Positions 18,122 through 26,520 are shown, counted from the first letter of the stretch. The stretch: 64,000 bases of DNA from Methylotenera oryzisoli_B (GCA_965613685.1 OZ277031.1:1550001-1614000); one strand, 5' to 3'. Made by a program: numbers and translations. The notes: generated by a model not told the origin, from the letters alone.

Positions 18122-19318
18122 TTAGCAACTTTTTCGACTACTAAACGGCGTAATTTTCTCCAAGTAATCACCCCACCACTGCATCATTACGATACGTTCA
18201 TTTAAGTATTGCGCTCTGTTATAAGCACGCCGAACAGTGTTGGGTTCTGCGTGGGCTAACTGCCGTTCAATCACGTCAGATCTAAAGTCGTGCTCATTTA
18301 AAGCTGTGCTGGCAATCGCCCTAAAGCCGTGCACCGTCATCTTGTGTTTGTAACCCATCCAATACAAGGCATAAATTAAGGCATCATCATTTACTGGTAC
18401 ATCTGCATTGCATTTGTTGATTACATAGTTATCGCTGGGGTACGTGTGTTTGATAAATCGTAGCAATCCAATGGCTTGTGTGGACAACGGTACAACGTGT
18501 TCTATGCGCATCTTCATGCGTGCGGCGGGTATTTTCCAAAGCGCTTTATCCAAATCAAACTCGTGCCATTTCGCGTAGGTAAGCTCGCTTTTACGCACAA
18601 ACGTGAGTGCGATAAGTTGTAGCGCATAGCAACAAATGCGGTCATCTTCTTTGTCATAATTAGCAATTGTTCGCATTAAGTCTGGCAATTCTTCAATGCT
18701 CACAGCTTTTTGGTGTACGACAGTATGACTGTGTAATACATCGCCTAAGCCAATAGTAATGTCGTTCTTGCAGATATCCAGCACCATTGCGTAACGCCAT
18801 ATTTGCCTACAGTCATTCAATAAGCGACGCGGTAAATTATAAGCACCACGTGCTTCTATCTTTTGTAATAAACCCAGCAAATCGGCTTTAGTAATAAGCT
18901 GCATTTTTCTTTTGGCTATGTACGGGAACAAGTTATATTCCAACCTTTTTTCTACCACGTACTTGTGCGCAGGTGTCCACCTTGTTGCCTGTCTTGCCAA
19001 CCACTGCGTCGCTATTTCTTTAAAGCTATGGTCAGCTTGAACGACAACGGGTTTAGTGACTACGTGATGGCTTAGGTGGGCGGGATGCTGGTATTTTTTT
19101 AATATCAGCCTTTCATAAAACACTTTGGCTTTTTCGTAAGCCAGCACTTTGTCGGTTGTTTTGGTGGTGTGGCGATAGGTAGTGCCATGCTCAAAATAAC
19201 AAGCTTGCCAATACGGTGAGGCGTTATTCAAATACACTTTAAGTTTTGTGGGATAGCCTGGCACGGATGACACTGTGCCGGCGATAGCAGCTGTTTTATG
19301 ACGTGGGTTTTGACACAT
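18122..19318 (-). CDS. Tyrosine integrase of element 1
   Basis: Site-specific recombinase of about 398 residues with the P4-integrase layout: N-terminal arm-binding part (1-75), core-binding domain (SFKEIATQWLARQATRWTPA onward) and catalytic domain with Arg in FVRKSELTYAKW, HGFRAIASTALNE, QLAHAEPNTVRRAY and the nucleophilic Tyr in the last motif. Its 3' end lies about 60 bases from the att junction. The copy in element 2 is almost identical from about residue 76 on but differs clearly before it. GTAGTCGA inverted repeats at 18112-18146 and 19360-19402 flank the gene and may be arm sites. Confidence 0.93.
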   Translation of the reverse strand: MCQNPRHKTAAIAGTVSSVPGYPTKLKVYLNNASPYWQACYFEHGTTYRHTTKTTDKVLAYEKAKVFYERLILKKYQHPAHLSHHVVTKPVVVQADHSFKEIATQWLARQATRWTPAHKYVVEKRLEYNLFPYIAKRKMQLITKADLLGLLQKIEARGAYNLPRRLLNDCRQIWRYAMVLDICKNDITIGLGDVLHSHTVVHQKAVSIEELPDLMRTIANYDKEDDRICCYALQLIALTFVRKSELTYAKWHEFDLDKALWKIPAARMKMRIEHVVPLSTQAIGLLRFIKHTYPSDNYVINKCNADVPVNDDALIYALYWMGYKHKMTVHGFRAIASTALNEHDFRSDVIERQLAHAEPNTVRRAYNRAQYLNERIVMMQWWGDYLEKITPFSSRKSC

Positions 19319-19359
19319 AACTTGAGTGTATGGTCACTGCCTAATTTGGACAACCTGAA

Positions 19360-19402
19360 AGTAGTCGAGCTTTAGTCGATAGCCAACTCGACTGCTTTTT
19401 GA
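19360..19402. repeat. Inverted repeat upstream of integrase 1 (AGTCGAG arms)
   Basis: AGTAGTCGAG and CTCGACTGCTTTTT face each other across a 15-base loop; the same structure precedes integrase 2. The rest of 19319-19553 holds a palindrome copy and the dinJ promoter region. Confidence 0.6.
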
Positions 19403-19553
19403 CTTAATTGATGGTTGTTGTGAAAGTCGTTTTGAAACGACTTTGTATCATAGGGCGTCAATTTTTTGATGTTCTATTTGTCGTTTTAAGCATTGGTCAC
19501 ACTATTTAATAATAGTGCTACAATGTAGCCCAATTTATAAAAAAGGAATAGTG

Positions 19554-19817
19554 ATGTCAGCTAATGCCGTCGTTCGTGCCAGAGTAAATGAAAGTATCAA
19601 ACAAGAAGCATCGATTGTTTTAGAAGCGATGGGGCTAACCGTGTCAGACGCCTTTCGCATTATGCTTACCCGCGTAGCCAATGAAAAAGCCTTGCCGTTT
19701 GAACCGTTGGTACCCAATGCTAAAACCATTGCGGCTATGAAAGAAGCAAGGGCAGGCAAATTAAAATCGTTCAATTCTATTGATGCGTTGATGGCTGATT
19801 TGAATGCGGACGATTGA
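19554..19817 (+). CDS. Antitoxin, RelB/DinJ family
   Basis: Antitoxin of a type II pair, 87 residues. It begins MSANAVVRARVNESIKQEAS with an N-terminal ribbon-helix-helix that would bind its own promoter; AMGLTVSDAFRIMLTRVA is the usual second helix. The start at 19554 has AAAAGGA ahead. Its stop overlaps the toxin start by 14 bases, so the two are translationally coupled. The pair lies between palindromes at 19423 and 20122 like a separate module. Confidence 0.92.
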   Translation: MSANAVVRARVNESIKQEASIVLEAMGLTVSDAFRIMLTRVANEKALPFEPLVPNAKTIAAMKEARAGKLKSFNSIDALMADLNADD

Positions 19818-20085
19818 GAAAACCGGGCAATTTAAACGGGATTTTAAGCGCGAGTCAAAAGGCAAACACAGAAAAACCTTAATCGAAGATCTAACAGCTA
19901 TTTTAGCGTTACTGATTAGCGATACCGATTTGCCTGAAAAATACTGCGATCACACAATGACTGGCAATTGGAAAGACCATCGTAATTGCCATATCAAGCC
20001 TGACCTTGTTTTACTTTACCGCCTGCCAGATAACGTAACATTACAACTAGTCAGAATTGGCTCACATAGCGAGCTTGGCATATAA
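19804..20085 (+). CDS. Toxin, YafQ-type mRNA interferase (RelE superfamily)
   Basis: Ribosome-dependent RNase toxin of 93 residues partnered by the overlapping antitoxin. It starts MRTIEKTGQFKRDFKRESKG, and later shows the YafQ motifs YCDHTMTGNWKDHRNCHI and PDLVLLYRL, with the C-terminal LQLVRIGSHSELG. Catalytic histidines (in DHRNCH and GSHSEL) are present, so it looks intact. Confidence 0.92.
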   Translation: MRTIEKTGQFKRDFKRESKGKHRKTLIEDLTAILALLISDTDLPEKYCDHTMTGNWKDHRNCHIKPDLVLLYRLPDNVTLQLVRIGSHSELGI

Positions 20086-20147
20086 GCAGTGCTTTAACGG
20101 CTACCACTGAAGCCACATAGAAAAGTCGTTTTAAACGACTTTCAATA

Positions 20148-20318
20148 TCAGCACTTGCTATAAACAAGCGTCGGCTGGCTGACAACATTTCCCCGCCCAT
20201 ACATCGCCTCTAATTGCAGCTTTGCCTTATAGGCATCTTGCGCTTGCACCACCACATTGGTCGTTGTGGTCACTTTCTGCGCCACTACTAATTTCACTAA
20301 ACATTTATACGTATTCAT
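20148..20318 (-). CDS. Small hypothetical protein, paralogue of 30810-30968
   Basis: About 56 residues from MNTYKCLVKLVV, with VQAQDAYKAKLQLEAMYGRG in the second half. The element-2 copy shares MNTY, the KAKLQLEAMYGRGNV block and the upstream sequence GTGAGG..AAA..GAA, which would serve as the ribosome-binding region and fixes the start at 20318. Function unknown; its small size and pairing across two elements suggest an element housekeeping role. Confidence 0.6.
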   Translation of the reverse strand: MNTYKCLVKLVVAQKVTTTTNVVVQAQDAYKAKLQLEAMYGRGNVVSQPTLVYSKC

Positions 20319-20333
20319 TTCGTTTGCCCTCAC

Positions 20334-20750
20334 GTTAAATTATTTACTGTAATTTCTCTTGTTTCAAATTCCTACCGAACTCAGGTCTGCCTTCAGTTTT
20401 GTTTAAATTGATTTAACCAAAATGCCTAAAAAACGGCTCATTTTTCACCAGTTTTACACGGTATTTATGCGCCAGATGATAAATATTTATGCGAGTTGCT
20501 TGGTTACAAAGTTTGAGTGCGTCGCAAGAAGAAATAAAAACAGTTGCTGATGAGTTAAGTGGCTAAAGAGTGTAGTTACTTAAGTTACTAGGGGTTACAA
20601 ATGGGTAGTTCTGACTAAGCAACACAAACAGCCACTTCTTTTTCTCTTGCCTCTTGCGACTAACTCTAAGCAACGATCTTTTCTGATCTGACTTCTTTTG
20701 TAACCAGCACAACCTCGCCACTTAAGAAACTTAAAAATGGAGATAAGAAA
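20334..20750. other. Non-coding stretch, 417 bases
   Basis: AT-rich with no convincing gene. One 25-codon frame starts at ATG 20489 (MRVAWLQSLSASQEEI) and ends at 20566; it looks like the tail of a lost gene or a tiny peptide, without a clear ribosome-binding sequence. GGAGATAAG at 20740-20748 belongs to the next gene. Confidence 0.4.
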
Positions 20751-21209
20751 ATGAGAGCAATCGCAGTAAGAGGGTTTATCAATGAGAAATTCAACAGCAC
20801 GTTTGGCAAGAGCCTATTCCGCAGAGCATTTTTTAATGGCTCAGTGGAACTAAGAAACCCAAACAGTAAATATTTAGTGGACTACTATCAATACGCAGAA
20901 TGGGCAGCACTAGCCAAAAGCGATGAACAAATGCAAGCGCTTGCGCAATTACAAAACTCGGGCTTTTCAACAAACGAAGGCTTATTGTTTAGTTGGCTAG
21001 TGCGTTATGACCCACTGACTAAGGTCAAAACAAAAGTCGACGGTTATTCAATCTACGCACCAAACACCAGTGAGCTTTACATCACCATCAATGACCCAGC
21101 CCATCAAACTGTTGATGAATGGACATTGGATGTGCATCTGTGCAAAAACGCAGGCGCACATAAGCCCGTGTTCATTGCGGCAAATATTGATTTAAACCAA
21201 GCGGCTTAG
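20751..21209 (+). CDS. Hypothetical protein, 152 aa
   Basis: Not recognised. It has a good ribosome-binding site (GGAGATAAG) and begins MRAIAVRGFINEKFNSTFGK; a central part reads YYQYAEWAALAKSDEQMQAL, and the end DEWTLDVHLCKNAGAHKPVF. It lacks a signal peptide and membrane segments and looks like a soluble alpha/beta protein. It stands alone between the 417-base gap and the recombinase at 21478. Confidence 0.7.
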   Translation: MRAIAVRGFINEKFNSTFGKSLFRRAFFNGSVELRNPNSKYLVDYYQYAEWAALAKSDEQMQALAQLQNSGFSTNEGLLFSWLVRYDPLTKVKTKVDGYSIYAPNTSELYITINDPAHQTVDEWTLDVHLCKNAGAHKPVFIAANIDLNQAA

Positions 21210-21477
21210 CAATTATCGGGATTTCCGACAAACTTAAACTAGACCGTCAATTGTTTTGATACACAAGCGTCGCGTAACGCGACGCTTGATGATGGCATGC
21301 CGTCAATCACGACCATCCCAGCCGCATAAGAAAAGTACGATTTTATTAGCCTAGCGCCCTTCCCTGCTGTAACCACTTGATTATCAATAGGTCTGCGCCA
21401 GTGCCTTTTTCGGTTGTCCATTTAAGCCTAAGAATACAAAATATATAAATACTTTTCTTAACCGGAGATATTGATAT

Positions 21478-22044
21478 ATGGCACAAGCCAAAACATTTAC
21501 ACAAGCAGAACTAGACCAAGTGCTGCGTTTCATCAGCACTAAAAAATACGCATTAAGGGATCGCGCAATGATATTGACCAGCTTTTGGTCTGGCATGCGT
21601 GTAGGCGAAATTGCCAACTTAAAAATGGGCGATGTATTAAACGAGGATGGCAGTTTAAAAAACGAAGTGCGTTTAAGTGCGGAGCAAACCAAAGGCGACA
21701 AAGGGCGTTTGGTGTTTATTCCACAAAAGCTCAAAGACGAATGGGCGAATTACTTAACCACACGCATGATTAAAAACAGGGATATTCGCTTCTTTCACAC
21801 CAATAACAGACTGGGGTTTAGCCCAAACGGTTTATGCCAGTGGTTCTTTTGGGCGTATAAGCGAGCTGGCATCAATGGCGCTAGTTCACATTCAGGACGC
21901 AGGTCATTTATTACGAGCTTAGCCAGTAAAGGCATTGGCGTGCGTGTGCTGGCAAGTCTGGCAGGTCACAAAAGCATCATGGTGACGCAGCAGTATATTG
22001 ATGTGAACGATGACATGAAGCGCAACGCGGTGGAATTGATTTAA
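21478..22044 (+). CDS. Short tyrosine recombinase, catalytic domain only
   Basis: 188 residues (MAQAKTFTQAELDQVLRFIS) covering only the catalytic half of a Xer/phage-type recombinase. Key residues are present: Arg in GMRVGEIANLK, HSGRRSFITSLA, AGHKSIMVTQQYI with the nucleophilic Tyr. There is no N-terminal core-binding domain, and a plausible RBS (CCGGAGATATTG) fixes the start, so this looks like the native length. A 199-residue relative is at 29148-29744. It may act on the nearby palindromes; that is inference. Confidence 0.85.
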   Translation: MAQAKTFTQAELDQVLRFISTKKYALRDRAMILTSFWSGMRVGEIANLKMGDVLNEDGSLKNEVRLSAEQTKGDKGRLVFIPQKLKDEWANYLTTRMIKNRDIRFFHTNNRLGFSPNGLCQWFFWAYKRAGINGASSHSGRRSFITSLASKGIGVRVLASLAGHKSIMVTQQYIDVNDDMKRNAVELI

Positions 22045-22172
22045 GTTACAACCGTCCTGAATCAGGACGGTTAAGGAATGAATAAAAATAATCTCAAGTG
22101 TCGCGTTACGCGACGCTCATACAATTAGCGTCAAAAGTATTGACGCTTGAACCATTAAATTTAACCATCAGC

Positions 22173-22210
22173 GTTGTCCTAGTTGACAACAGGCTTTGTG
22201 TTGTTATAAT
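22173..22210 (+). promoter_or_regulatory. Promoter and operator of tumE-tumA
   Basis: TTGACA (22183-22188), 16 bases, TATAAT (22205-22210), an almost consensus sigma-70 promoter. The -35 box lies inside the inverted repeat GTTGTC-CTAGTT-GACAAC (22173-22190), and a further TTGT...ACAA pair follows, a likely autoregulatory operator. Confidence 0.75.
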
Positions 22211-22217
22211 TTACAAC

Positions 22218-22499
22218 ATGAAAGCACAGTTATTACTCAAGCAAAGATTAGTATTAAGCGAAAGTACCTTTGCTGAAATTGTGATTTGGCAACTGCCAGC
22301 TCCATTAGACGGTTCTGAGCATGGCTATAAATACCGTCTGGCTTATGTGGTAGATGGTCATTGTGTGCTGCGATATGACAATGAAGCTGGCAAGGGTAAC
22401 CATCTTCATATTAACCAGCAAGAAATTATTTACAATTTTGTATCAACCGAGCAATTGATAGATGATTTTTTTGCTCAAATTAAACAAATGGGGAGCTAA
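22218..22499 (+). CDS. Toxin, TumE family (DUF6516-like)
   Basis: 93 residues from ATG 22218, directly after the promoter. It begins MKAQLLLKQRLVLSESTFAE and continues with EIVIWQLPAPLDGSEHGYKY and YRLAYVVDGHCVLRYDNE, the pattern of the TumE toxin family, ending with FVSTEQLIDDFFAQIKQ. The antitoxin follows after 2 bases. The identification is from memory of the family and the paired HTH gene. Confidence 0.78.
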   Translation: MKAQLLLKQRLVLSESTFAEIVIWQLPAPLDGSEHGYKYRLAYVVDGHCVLRYDNEAGKGNHLHINQQEIIYNFVSTEQLIDDFFAQIKQMGS

Positions 22500-22501
22500 C
22501 A

Positions 22502-22843
22502 ATGAATACTGTTATGTTATCGGTAGAATCAATTGGTAGCGTTGCGGAACGTGCAAAGCAAGCATTAAAAGGTAAGGCTCAAGGCGCATACATTAGCTTT
22601 GCCAGTCTTGATTTGCTATGGAAGGTATTAGCGCCTAACCGCATGGCTGTTGTAAAAGTGCTTGTAGGTAATGAGCCTTTAGCCTTGCGTGAAATCGCTA
22701 GACGCCTAGATCGTGATGTTAAAGCGGTGCACACAGATGTTCAAATGCTTTTGAAAGCAGGCGTTTTAAACAAAACCGAAACAGGTCAAATATTTTTTGA
22801 CTACGATGCCATTCATGTGGACTTCATGTTAAAAGCTGCTTAG
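22502..22843 (+). CDS. Antitoxin, TumA-like HTH protein
   Basis: 113 residues with a winged helix-turn-helix (NRMAVVKVLVGNEPLALREI, then ARRLDRDVKAVHTDVQMLLK) resembling the HVO_A0114-type DNA-binding family found as TumE partners. The gene starts 2 bases after the toxin stop. It probably neutralises TumE and represses the shared promoter through the GTTGTC/GACAAC repeat. Confidence 0.78.
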   Translation: MNTVMLSVESIGSVAERAKQALKGKAQGAYISFASLDLLWKVLAPNRMAVVKVLVGNEPLALREIARRLDRDVKAVHTDVQMLLKAGVLNKTETGQIFFDYDAIHVDFMLKAA

Positions 22844-23014
22844 CGCTTAACTGAGATTATGCGGTGTGAATAAAAATAATCTCAAGCGTCGCGTTACGCG
22901 ACGCTCATAGCGTCAATTCATTTATCACCAGCCAAGCGTTACTTAAGTAACGGTGCCAGTCATTCACAAGAAAGTCGTTTAAAACGACTTTCCAAATCCA
23001 AGCATAAATACAAT

Positions 23015-23215
23015 ATGCGCATACACGAAATAACAGCAATTAAACCCATCAAGCCACTTACACCAGCGAAGGTGAGAATTAATGCATTAAAACAGCAGCA
23101 AACACGGGCTAGCGACGCCTTAAGTGCTGAACGTAAACGCCAACAGCAAACGAAAGCAACGGAACGGGTGCAGAAAGCACAGCAGACGCTATCCGCATTA
23201 AATAAAAGTGTATGA
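23015..23215 (+). CDS. Small basic conserved protein, copy 2 (66 aa)
   Basis: Nearly identical to copy 1 (starts MRIHEITAIKPIKPLTPAKV; about 95 percent DNA identity by eye). It is closely framed by the AAGTCG palindrome on both sides (22971 and 23229), and stands between the cargo and porin body 2. Function unknown. Confidence 0.55.
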   Translation: MRIHEITAIKPIKPLTPAKVRINALKQQQTRASDALSAERKRQQQTKATERVQKAQQTLSALNKSV

Positions 23216-23274
23216 GCGTATTTTAAGGAGTCGTTTAAAACGACTTTTGAAAACAAACCATAATCAACAGGCAT

Positions 23275-23305
23275 AAAAAACGGCAACCGAAGTTGCCGTT
23301 TTTAT
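23275..23305. terminator. Terminator downstream of porin copy 2
   Basis: AAAACGGCAAC, CGAA, GTTGCCGTTTTT hairpin, same as at the other two porin copies. Confidence 0.88.
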
Positions 23306-23365
23306 TTATTACTCAAAGCTTAATATTAAGCTTCTAAACTACAGCAGACTAAGTCTGCGGTAATT

Positions 23366-24512
23366 CTAGAAGAATAAGATCGCGCCTAGAGAAATTGTTT
23401 TACCTTTAGTGCTTGTATCAGAACCAGCTACTGAATCTACTTTAGCATCAAATTCTGTGTACTCAGCCACCAAGTTTAGGTGTTTTGTGATTGGGTGGTA
23501 AGCACCAACTGTAATCATTTCATTAACTTTGCTGTTGAAATCATCATCTGAACCAGCAGTAACGCCGTCTAGAGTAGATTCACCGTATGACACGCCCAAT
23601 TTAGTGCCTACACCTGGAAGAGCATATGTAGCTTGAACGTACCAGTCATCTGAATCACGTTTAGCGTTGGCATTGGTGTAAGCTTGTGAGAATTGAACCA
23701 CAGTACCCATACCTTTACCTTCACCGTAGTAACCAGTCAAACCAAAGCCTGCCATGTTTACGTTAGCACCGATATCCCAAGCAGATGAAGTACGCTCAAC
23801 TGTTGTAGTTAATTGCATGTTTTGTGTGATACCAGACGCCCATACTTTACCAGTTACTGCATCAGCAGCAAAAGCGTATGAAGCTTTTGCTTCAAATGCT
23901 GGCTCACCACCACCACGCAATGTTGTTGCAGCAGCGTTAACGCCACCAGCACCGTCATGGTTCCATGCTTGTGTAGCAGCTACAGTTGCGCTGAAGCCGT
24001 TGAAGTTAGGCGTGGTGTAAGCTGCTTGTGCTTTCCAGTCTGCATAAATGAAACCACCACCGATACGACCTAGTGTAGTAGTGTTACCAGCTAAAACACC
24101 AGCACCACGGCCTACGCCTAATAATGTCATGTCGTTTAAGATAGCATCAGATGCGTAAACACCTAGATCTTTACCAAGTTTGATAGAACCCCATGAAGCG
24201 TCACCGAATGTCAAGAATGCTTGACGGTTTTCTTCTTGTGAATCTTGATCGCCAGAGCTAACTGTAGATGCACCTGGTTGGAAGCTAAGTGTGAAACCAA
24301 CATCTAAATCGTTTTGACGTGTTTTACCAGAAACTGATAAGTAGTTAGGTAACAAACCAGTAGTGATGTTGCTTACCGCTTGCGCGCCGTTAGTTTTTGT
24401 TGATGTGTAGTAAGCGTTAACTACGCCACCGATGTCTAGAGTCCAATCACCAGCTACGATACCACCAGCTGCTGAAGCACTTGAAGCTGCAGCTAATAAA
24501 GCTGAAGCAAAC
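23366..24512 (-). pseudogene. Displaced porin body 2, 5'-truncated
   Basis: Full porin body of the same family as copies 1 and 3, including LLAAASSASAAGGIVAGDW, GGGEPAFEAKASYAFA and the C-terminal phenylalanine, but with no start codon, RBS or promoter. The frame upstream of the junction reads GGG TGA CAG TTT, again a stop. Its loop regions differ from both other copies (for example FQPGASTVSSGDQDSQEENR). It would have been the expressed porin after element 1 arrived and was then displaced by element 2. Confidence 0.85.
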
Positions 24513-24514
24513 TG
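24498..24514. repeat. Attachment-site junction 2 (AAAGCTGAAGCAAACTG)
   Basis: Boundary between elements 1 and 2; identical to junction 1. The following 60 bases to the integrase stop also match junction 1 with a few changes. Confidence 0.8.
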
Positions 24515-24573
24515 TCACCCTATTGTAACTAATTGATTTCAATAGGTTTATCCTGTTTTAGGTTGTAGTCGAA

Positions 24574-25770
24574 CTAGCAACTTTCTCGACTACTAAATGG
24601 CGTGATTTTTTCCAAATAATCACCCCACCATTGCATCATTACGATGCGTTCGTTTAAGTATTGCGCTCTGTTATAAGCACGCCGAACAGTGTTGGGTTCT
24701 GCGTGGGCTAACTGCCGTTCAATCACGTCAGATCTAAAGTCGTGCTCATTTAAAGCTGTGCTGGCAATCGCCCTAAAGCCGTGCACCGTCATCTTGTGTT
24801 TGTAGCCCATCCAATACAACGCATAAATTAAGGCGTCATCATTTACTGGCACATCTGCATTGCATTTGTTGATTACATAGTTATCGCTGGGGTAAGTGTG
24901 TTTGATAAATCGCAGCAAGCCAATTGCTTGTGTGGACAAAGGCACAACGTGTTCTATGCGCATCTTCATACGCTCTGCTGGTATTTTCCAAAGCGCCTTA
25001 TCCAAATCAAACTCGCACCACTTCGCGTAAGTAAGCTCGCTTTTACGCACAAACGTGAGTGCGATAAGCTGTAGCGCATAGCAACAAATACGGTCATCTT
25101 CTTTGTCATAATTAGCGATTGTTCGCATTAAGTCTGGCAGTTCTTCAATGCTCACTGCTTTTTGGTGTACGACAGTATGACTGTGTAATACATCGCCTAA
25201 GCCAATAGTAATGTCGTTCTTACAGATATCCAGCACCATTGCATAACGCCATATTTGCCTACAGTCATTCAATAAGCGACGCGGTAGATTATAAGCACCA
25301 CGTGCTTCTATCTTTTGTAATAAACCCAGCAAATCTGCTTTAGTAATAAGCTGCATTTTTCTTTTGGCTATGTATGGGAACAAGTTATATTCCAACCTTT
25401 TTTCTACCACGTACTTGTGCGCAGGTGTCCACCTTGTTGCCTGTCGTGCTAACCACTGCGTCGCTATTTCTTTAAAGCTATGGTCAGCTTGAACGACAAC
25501 GGGTTTAGTGACTACGTGATTGCTAAGGTGTACGGGATGTTGGTATTTGGTGAGTATTAAATGCTCATAAAATTGCTTGGCTTTTTCGTAAGCAAGTAGC
25601 TTGTCACTTGTTTTGGTTGTGTGGCGATACGTGGTGCCGTGCTCATAATATGTGGCTTGCCAAAATGGTGAAGAATTATTCAAATACACTTTAAGTTTAG
25701 TGGGGTAGCCTGGCACTGGCGTTACTGTGCCAGCGATAGCTGCTGTTTTATGCCGTAGTTTTTCACTCAT
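24574..25770 (-). CDS. Tyrosine integrase of element 2
   Basis: 398 residues, almost identical to integrase 1 from HSFKEIATQWLARQATRW to the end, with only a handful of changes (Trp-Cys for Trp-His in KWCEFDL, PAERM for PAARM). Residues 1-75, the arm-binding part, differ much more (SSPFWQATYYEHGTTY against ASPYWQACYFEHGTTY, QFYEHLILTKYQHPVHLSNH). Catalytic Arg, His-x-x-Arg, His and Tyr are all present, so it looks active. It is placed and oriented exactly as integrase 1 relative to the junction. Confidence 0.93.
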   Translation of the reverse strand: MSEKLRHKTAAIAGTVTPVPGYPTKLKVYLNNSSPFWQATYYEHGTTYRHTTKTSDKLLAYEKAKQFYEHLILTKYQHPVHLSNHVVTKPVVVQADHSFKEIATQWLARQATRWTPAHKYVVEKRLEYNLFPYIAKRKMQLITKADLLGLLQKIEARGAYNLPRRLLNDCRQIWRYAMVLDICKNDITIGLGDVLHSHTVVHQKAVSIEELPDLMRTIANYDKEDDRICCYALQLIALTFVRKSELTYAKWCEFDLDKALWKIPAERMKMRIEHVVPLSTQAIGLLRFIKHTYPSDNYVINKCNADVPVNDDALIYALYWMGYKHKMTVHGFRAIASTALNEHDFRSDVIERQLAHAEPNTVRRAYNRAQYLNERIVMMQWWGDYLEKITPFSSRESC

Positions 25771-25810
25771 AGCTTGAGTGTATGGTCACTGCCTAATTTG
25801 GACAACCTGA

Positions 25811-25851
25811 AAGTAGTCGAGCTTTAGTCGATTTTTAACTCGACTACTTTT
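25811..25851. repeat. Inverted repeat upstream of integrase 2
   Basis: AAGTAGTCGAG and CTCGACTACTTTT with a 16-base loop. It matches the structure before integrase 1 and shares the TAGTCGA motif found next to the att junction; it could be an arm site or a terminator. Confidence 0.6.
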
Positions 25852-25909
25852 GGACTTTATTGAGCAATAAAAGTCGTTTTAAACGACTTTTGTAGTGTGG
25901 ATGCCTAAA

Positions 25910-26119
25910 CTACTTCCAGTTAAGATTAAGTTTACGGTGTGACGCTGCACAGTCTCTTAAATATAGATTGATTAGACTTTGATAGGGGATGCCTACTTCA
26001 TCCGAAACAGACTTAAAGTATGTGACAGAGTCTTCATCCAATCGAATAGTAATTGGTTTCTTAAGCTGTGAAGCATAAGGGTTCTTTTTTGATTTTGAAA
26101 AATCATATTCTTCGCGCAT
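25910..26119 (-). CDS. Antitoxin, BrnA family
   Basis: Ribbon-helix-helix antitoxin of 69 residues from ATG 26119 (MREEYDFSKSKKNPYASQLK), a start supported by AAAGGTG ahead of it. ITIRLDEDSVTYFKSVSDE and GIPYQSLINLYLRDCA match BrnA. It follows the brnT remnant by a few bases, the normal toxin-first order. With the toxin frameshifted it may now act only as a repressor or against a foreign BrnT. Confidence 0.88.
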   Translation of the reverse strand: MREEYDFSKSKKNPYASQLKKPITIRLDEDSVTYFKSVSDEVGIPYQSLINLYLRDCAASHRKLNLNWK

Positions 26120-26130
26120 GATATTCACCT

Positions 26131-26413
26131 TTAATCGTAAGCTTTCTTTTCAGTTGTAGTCGCTTTTCGTGCTGAAATAATTCGAATCACGTTGCCTTCA
26201 CTGCGGTAGCAATGGCAAACAACAATGACGCGAAGCGAGCTACTAAAACCCAACAAAATAAAGCGGTCTTCAACTTTCCGAATGATCGGGATCATTAATT
26301 AACCGCGCCCGCTCATCAAAAAAAACTGTGCGAGCTTCTTCAAAAGTAATACCATGCTTTTGAACGTTGCTAGCAGCTTTCGATGCTTCCCATTCGAATT
26401 TTATTGAATTCAT
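26131..26413 (-). pseudogene. Toxin BrnT, frameshifted
   Basis: From ATG 26413 the frame reads MNSIKFEWEASKAASNVQKH and continues to RARLINDPDHSE, then hits a TGA. One frame over, translation resumes as EDRFILLGFSSSLRVIVVCH and runs to ISARKATTTEKKAYD and a stop at 26131. Together they make a normal-length BrnT. Removing one A from the run at 26275-26277 restores a single frame (HSEVEDRF), so a one-base insertion is the simplest cause. The palindrome ATTTACATTGTAAAT at 26414-26428 just upstream is the likely BrnA operator. Confidence 0.88.
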
Positions 26414-26428
26414 ATTTACATTGTAAAT
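26414..26428. promoter_or_regulatory. Operator-like palindrome ahead of brnT
   Basis: ATTTACATTGTAAAT, symmetric about its central base and abutting the brnT start codon; a plausible site for BrnA autoregulation. Confidence 0.55.
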
Positions 26429-26466
26429 ACAAAAAATATACTTAGCAAGTAAAAGTCTTGGGCAAT

Positions 26467-26493
26467 AAAAAGCCCACTTTTTACAGTGGGCTT
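26467..26493. terminator. Bidirectional terminator
   Basis: AAAAGCCCACT, TTTTTAC, AGTGGGCTT hairpin between the AAA+ gene and the brnT promoter. It uses the same stem as the terminator after ntrC. Confidence 0.7.
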
Positions 26494-26520
26494 GTTGTTA
26501 AGTCGTTTTAAACGACTTAA

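Larger units (their letters stand above)
21264..22905. repeat. GC-rich palindrome AAGCGTCGCGTTACGCGACG, three copies
   Basis: Perfect hairpins at 21264-21288, 22096-22117 and 22883-22905. The last two sit in a longer direct repeat of about 43 bases (GAATAAAAATAATCTCAAG lead-in), at 22079-22121 and 22867-22909, enclosing the TumE/TumA pair. The first and second enclose the short recombinase. No T run follows, so simple terminators are less likely. Confidence 0.88.
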
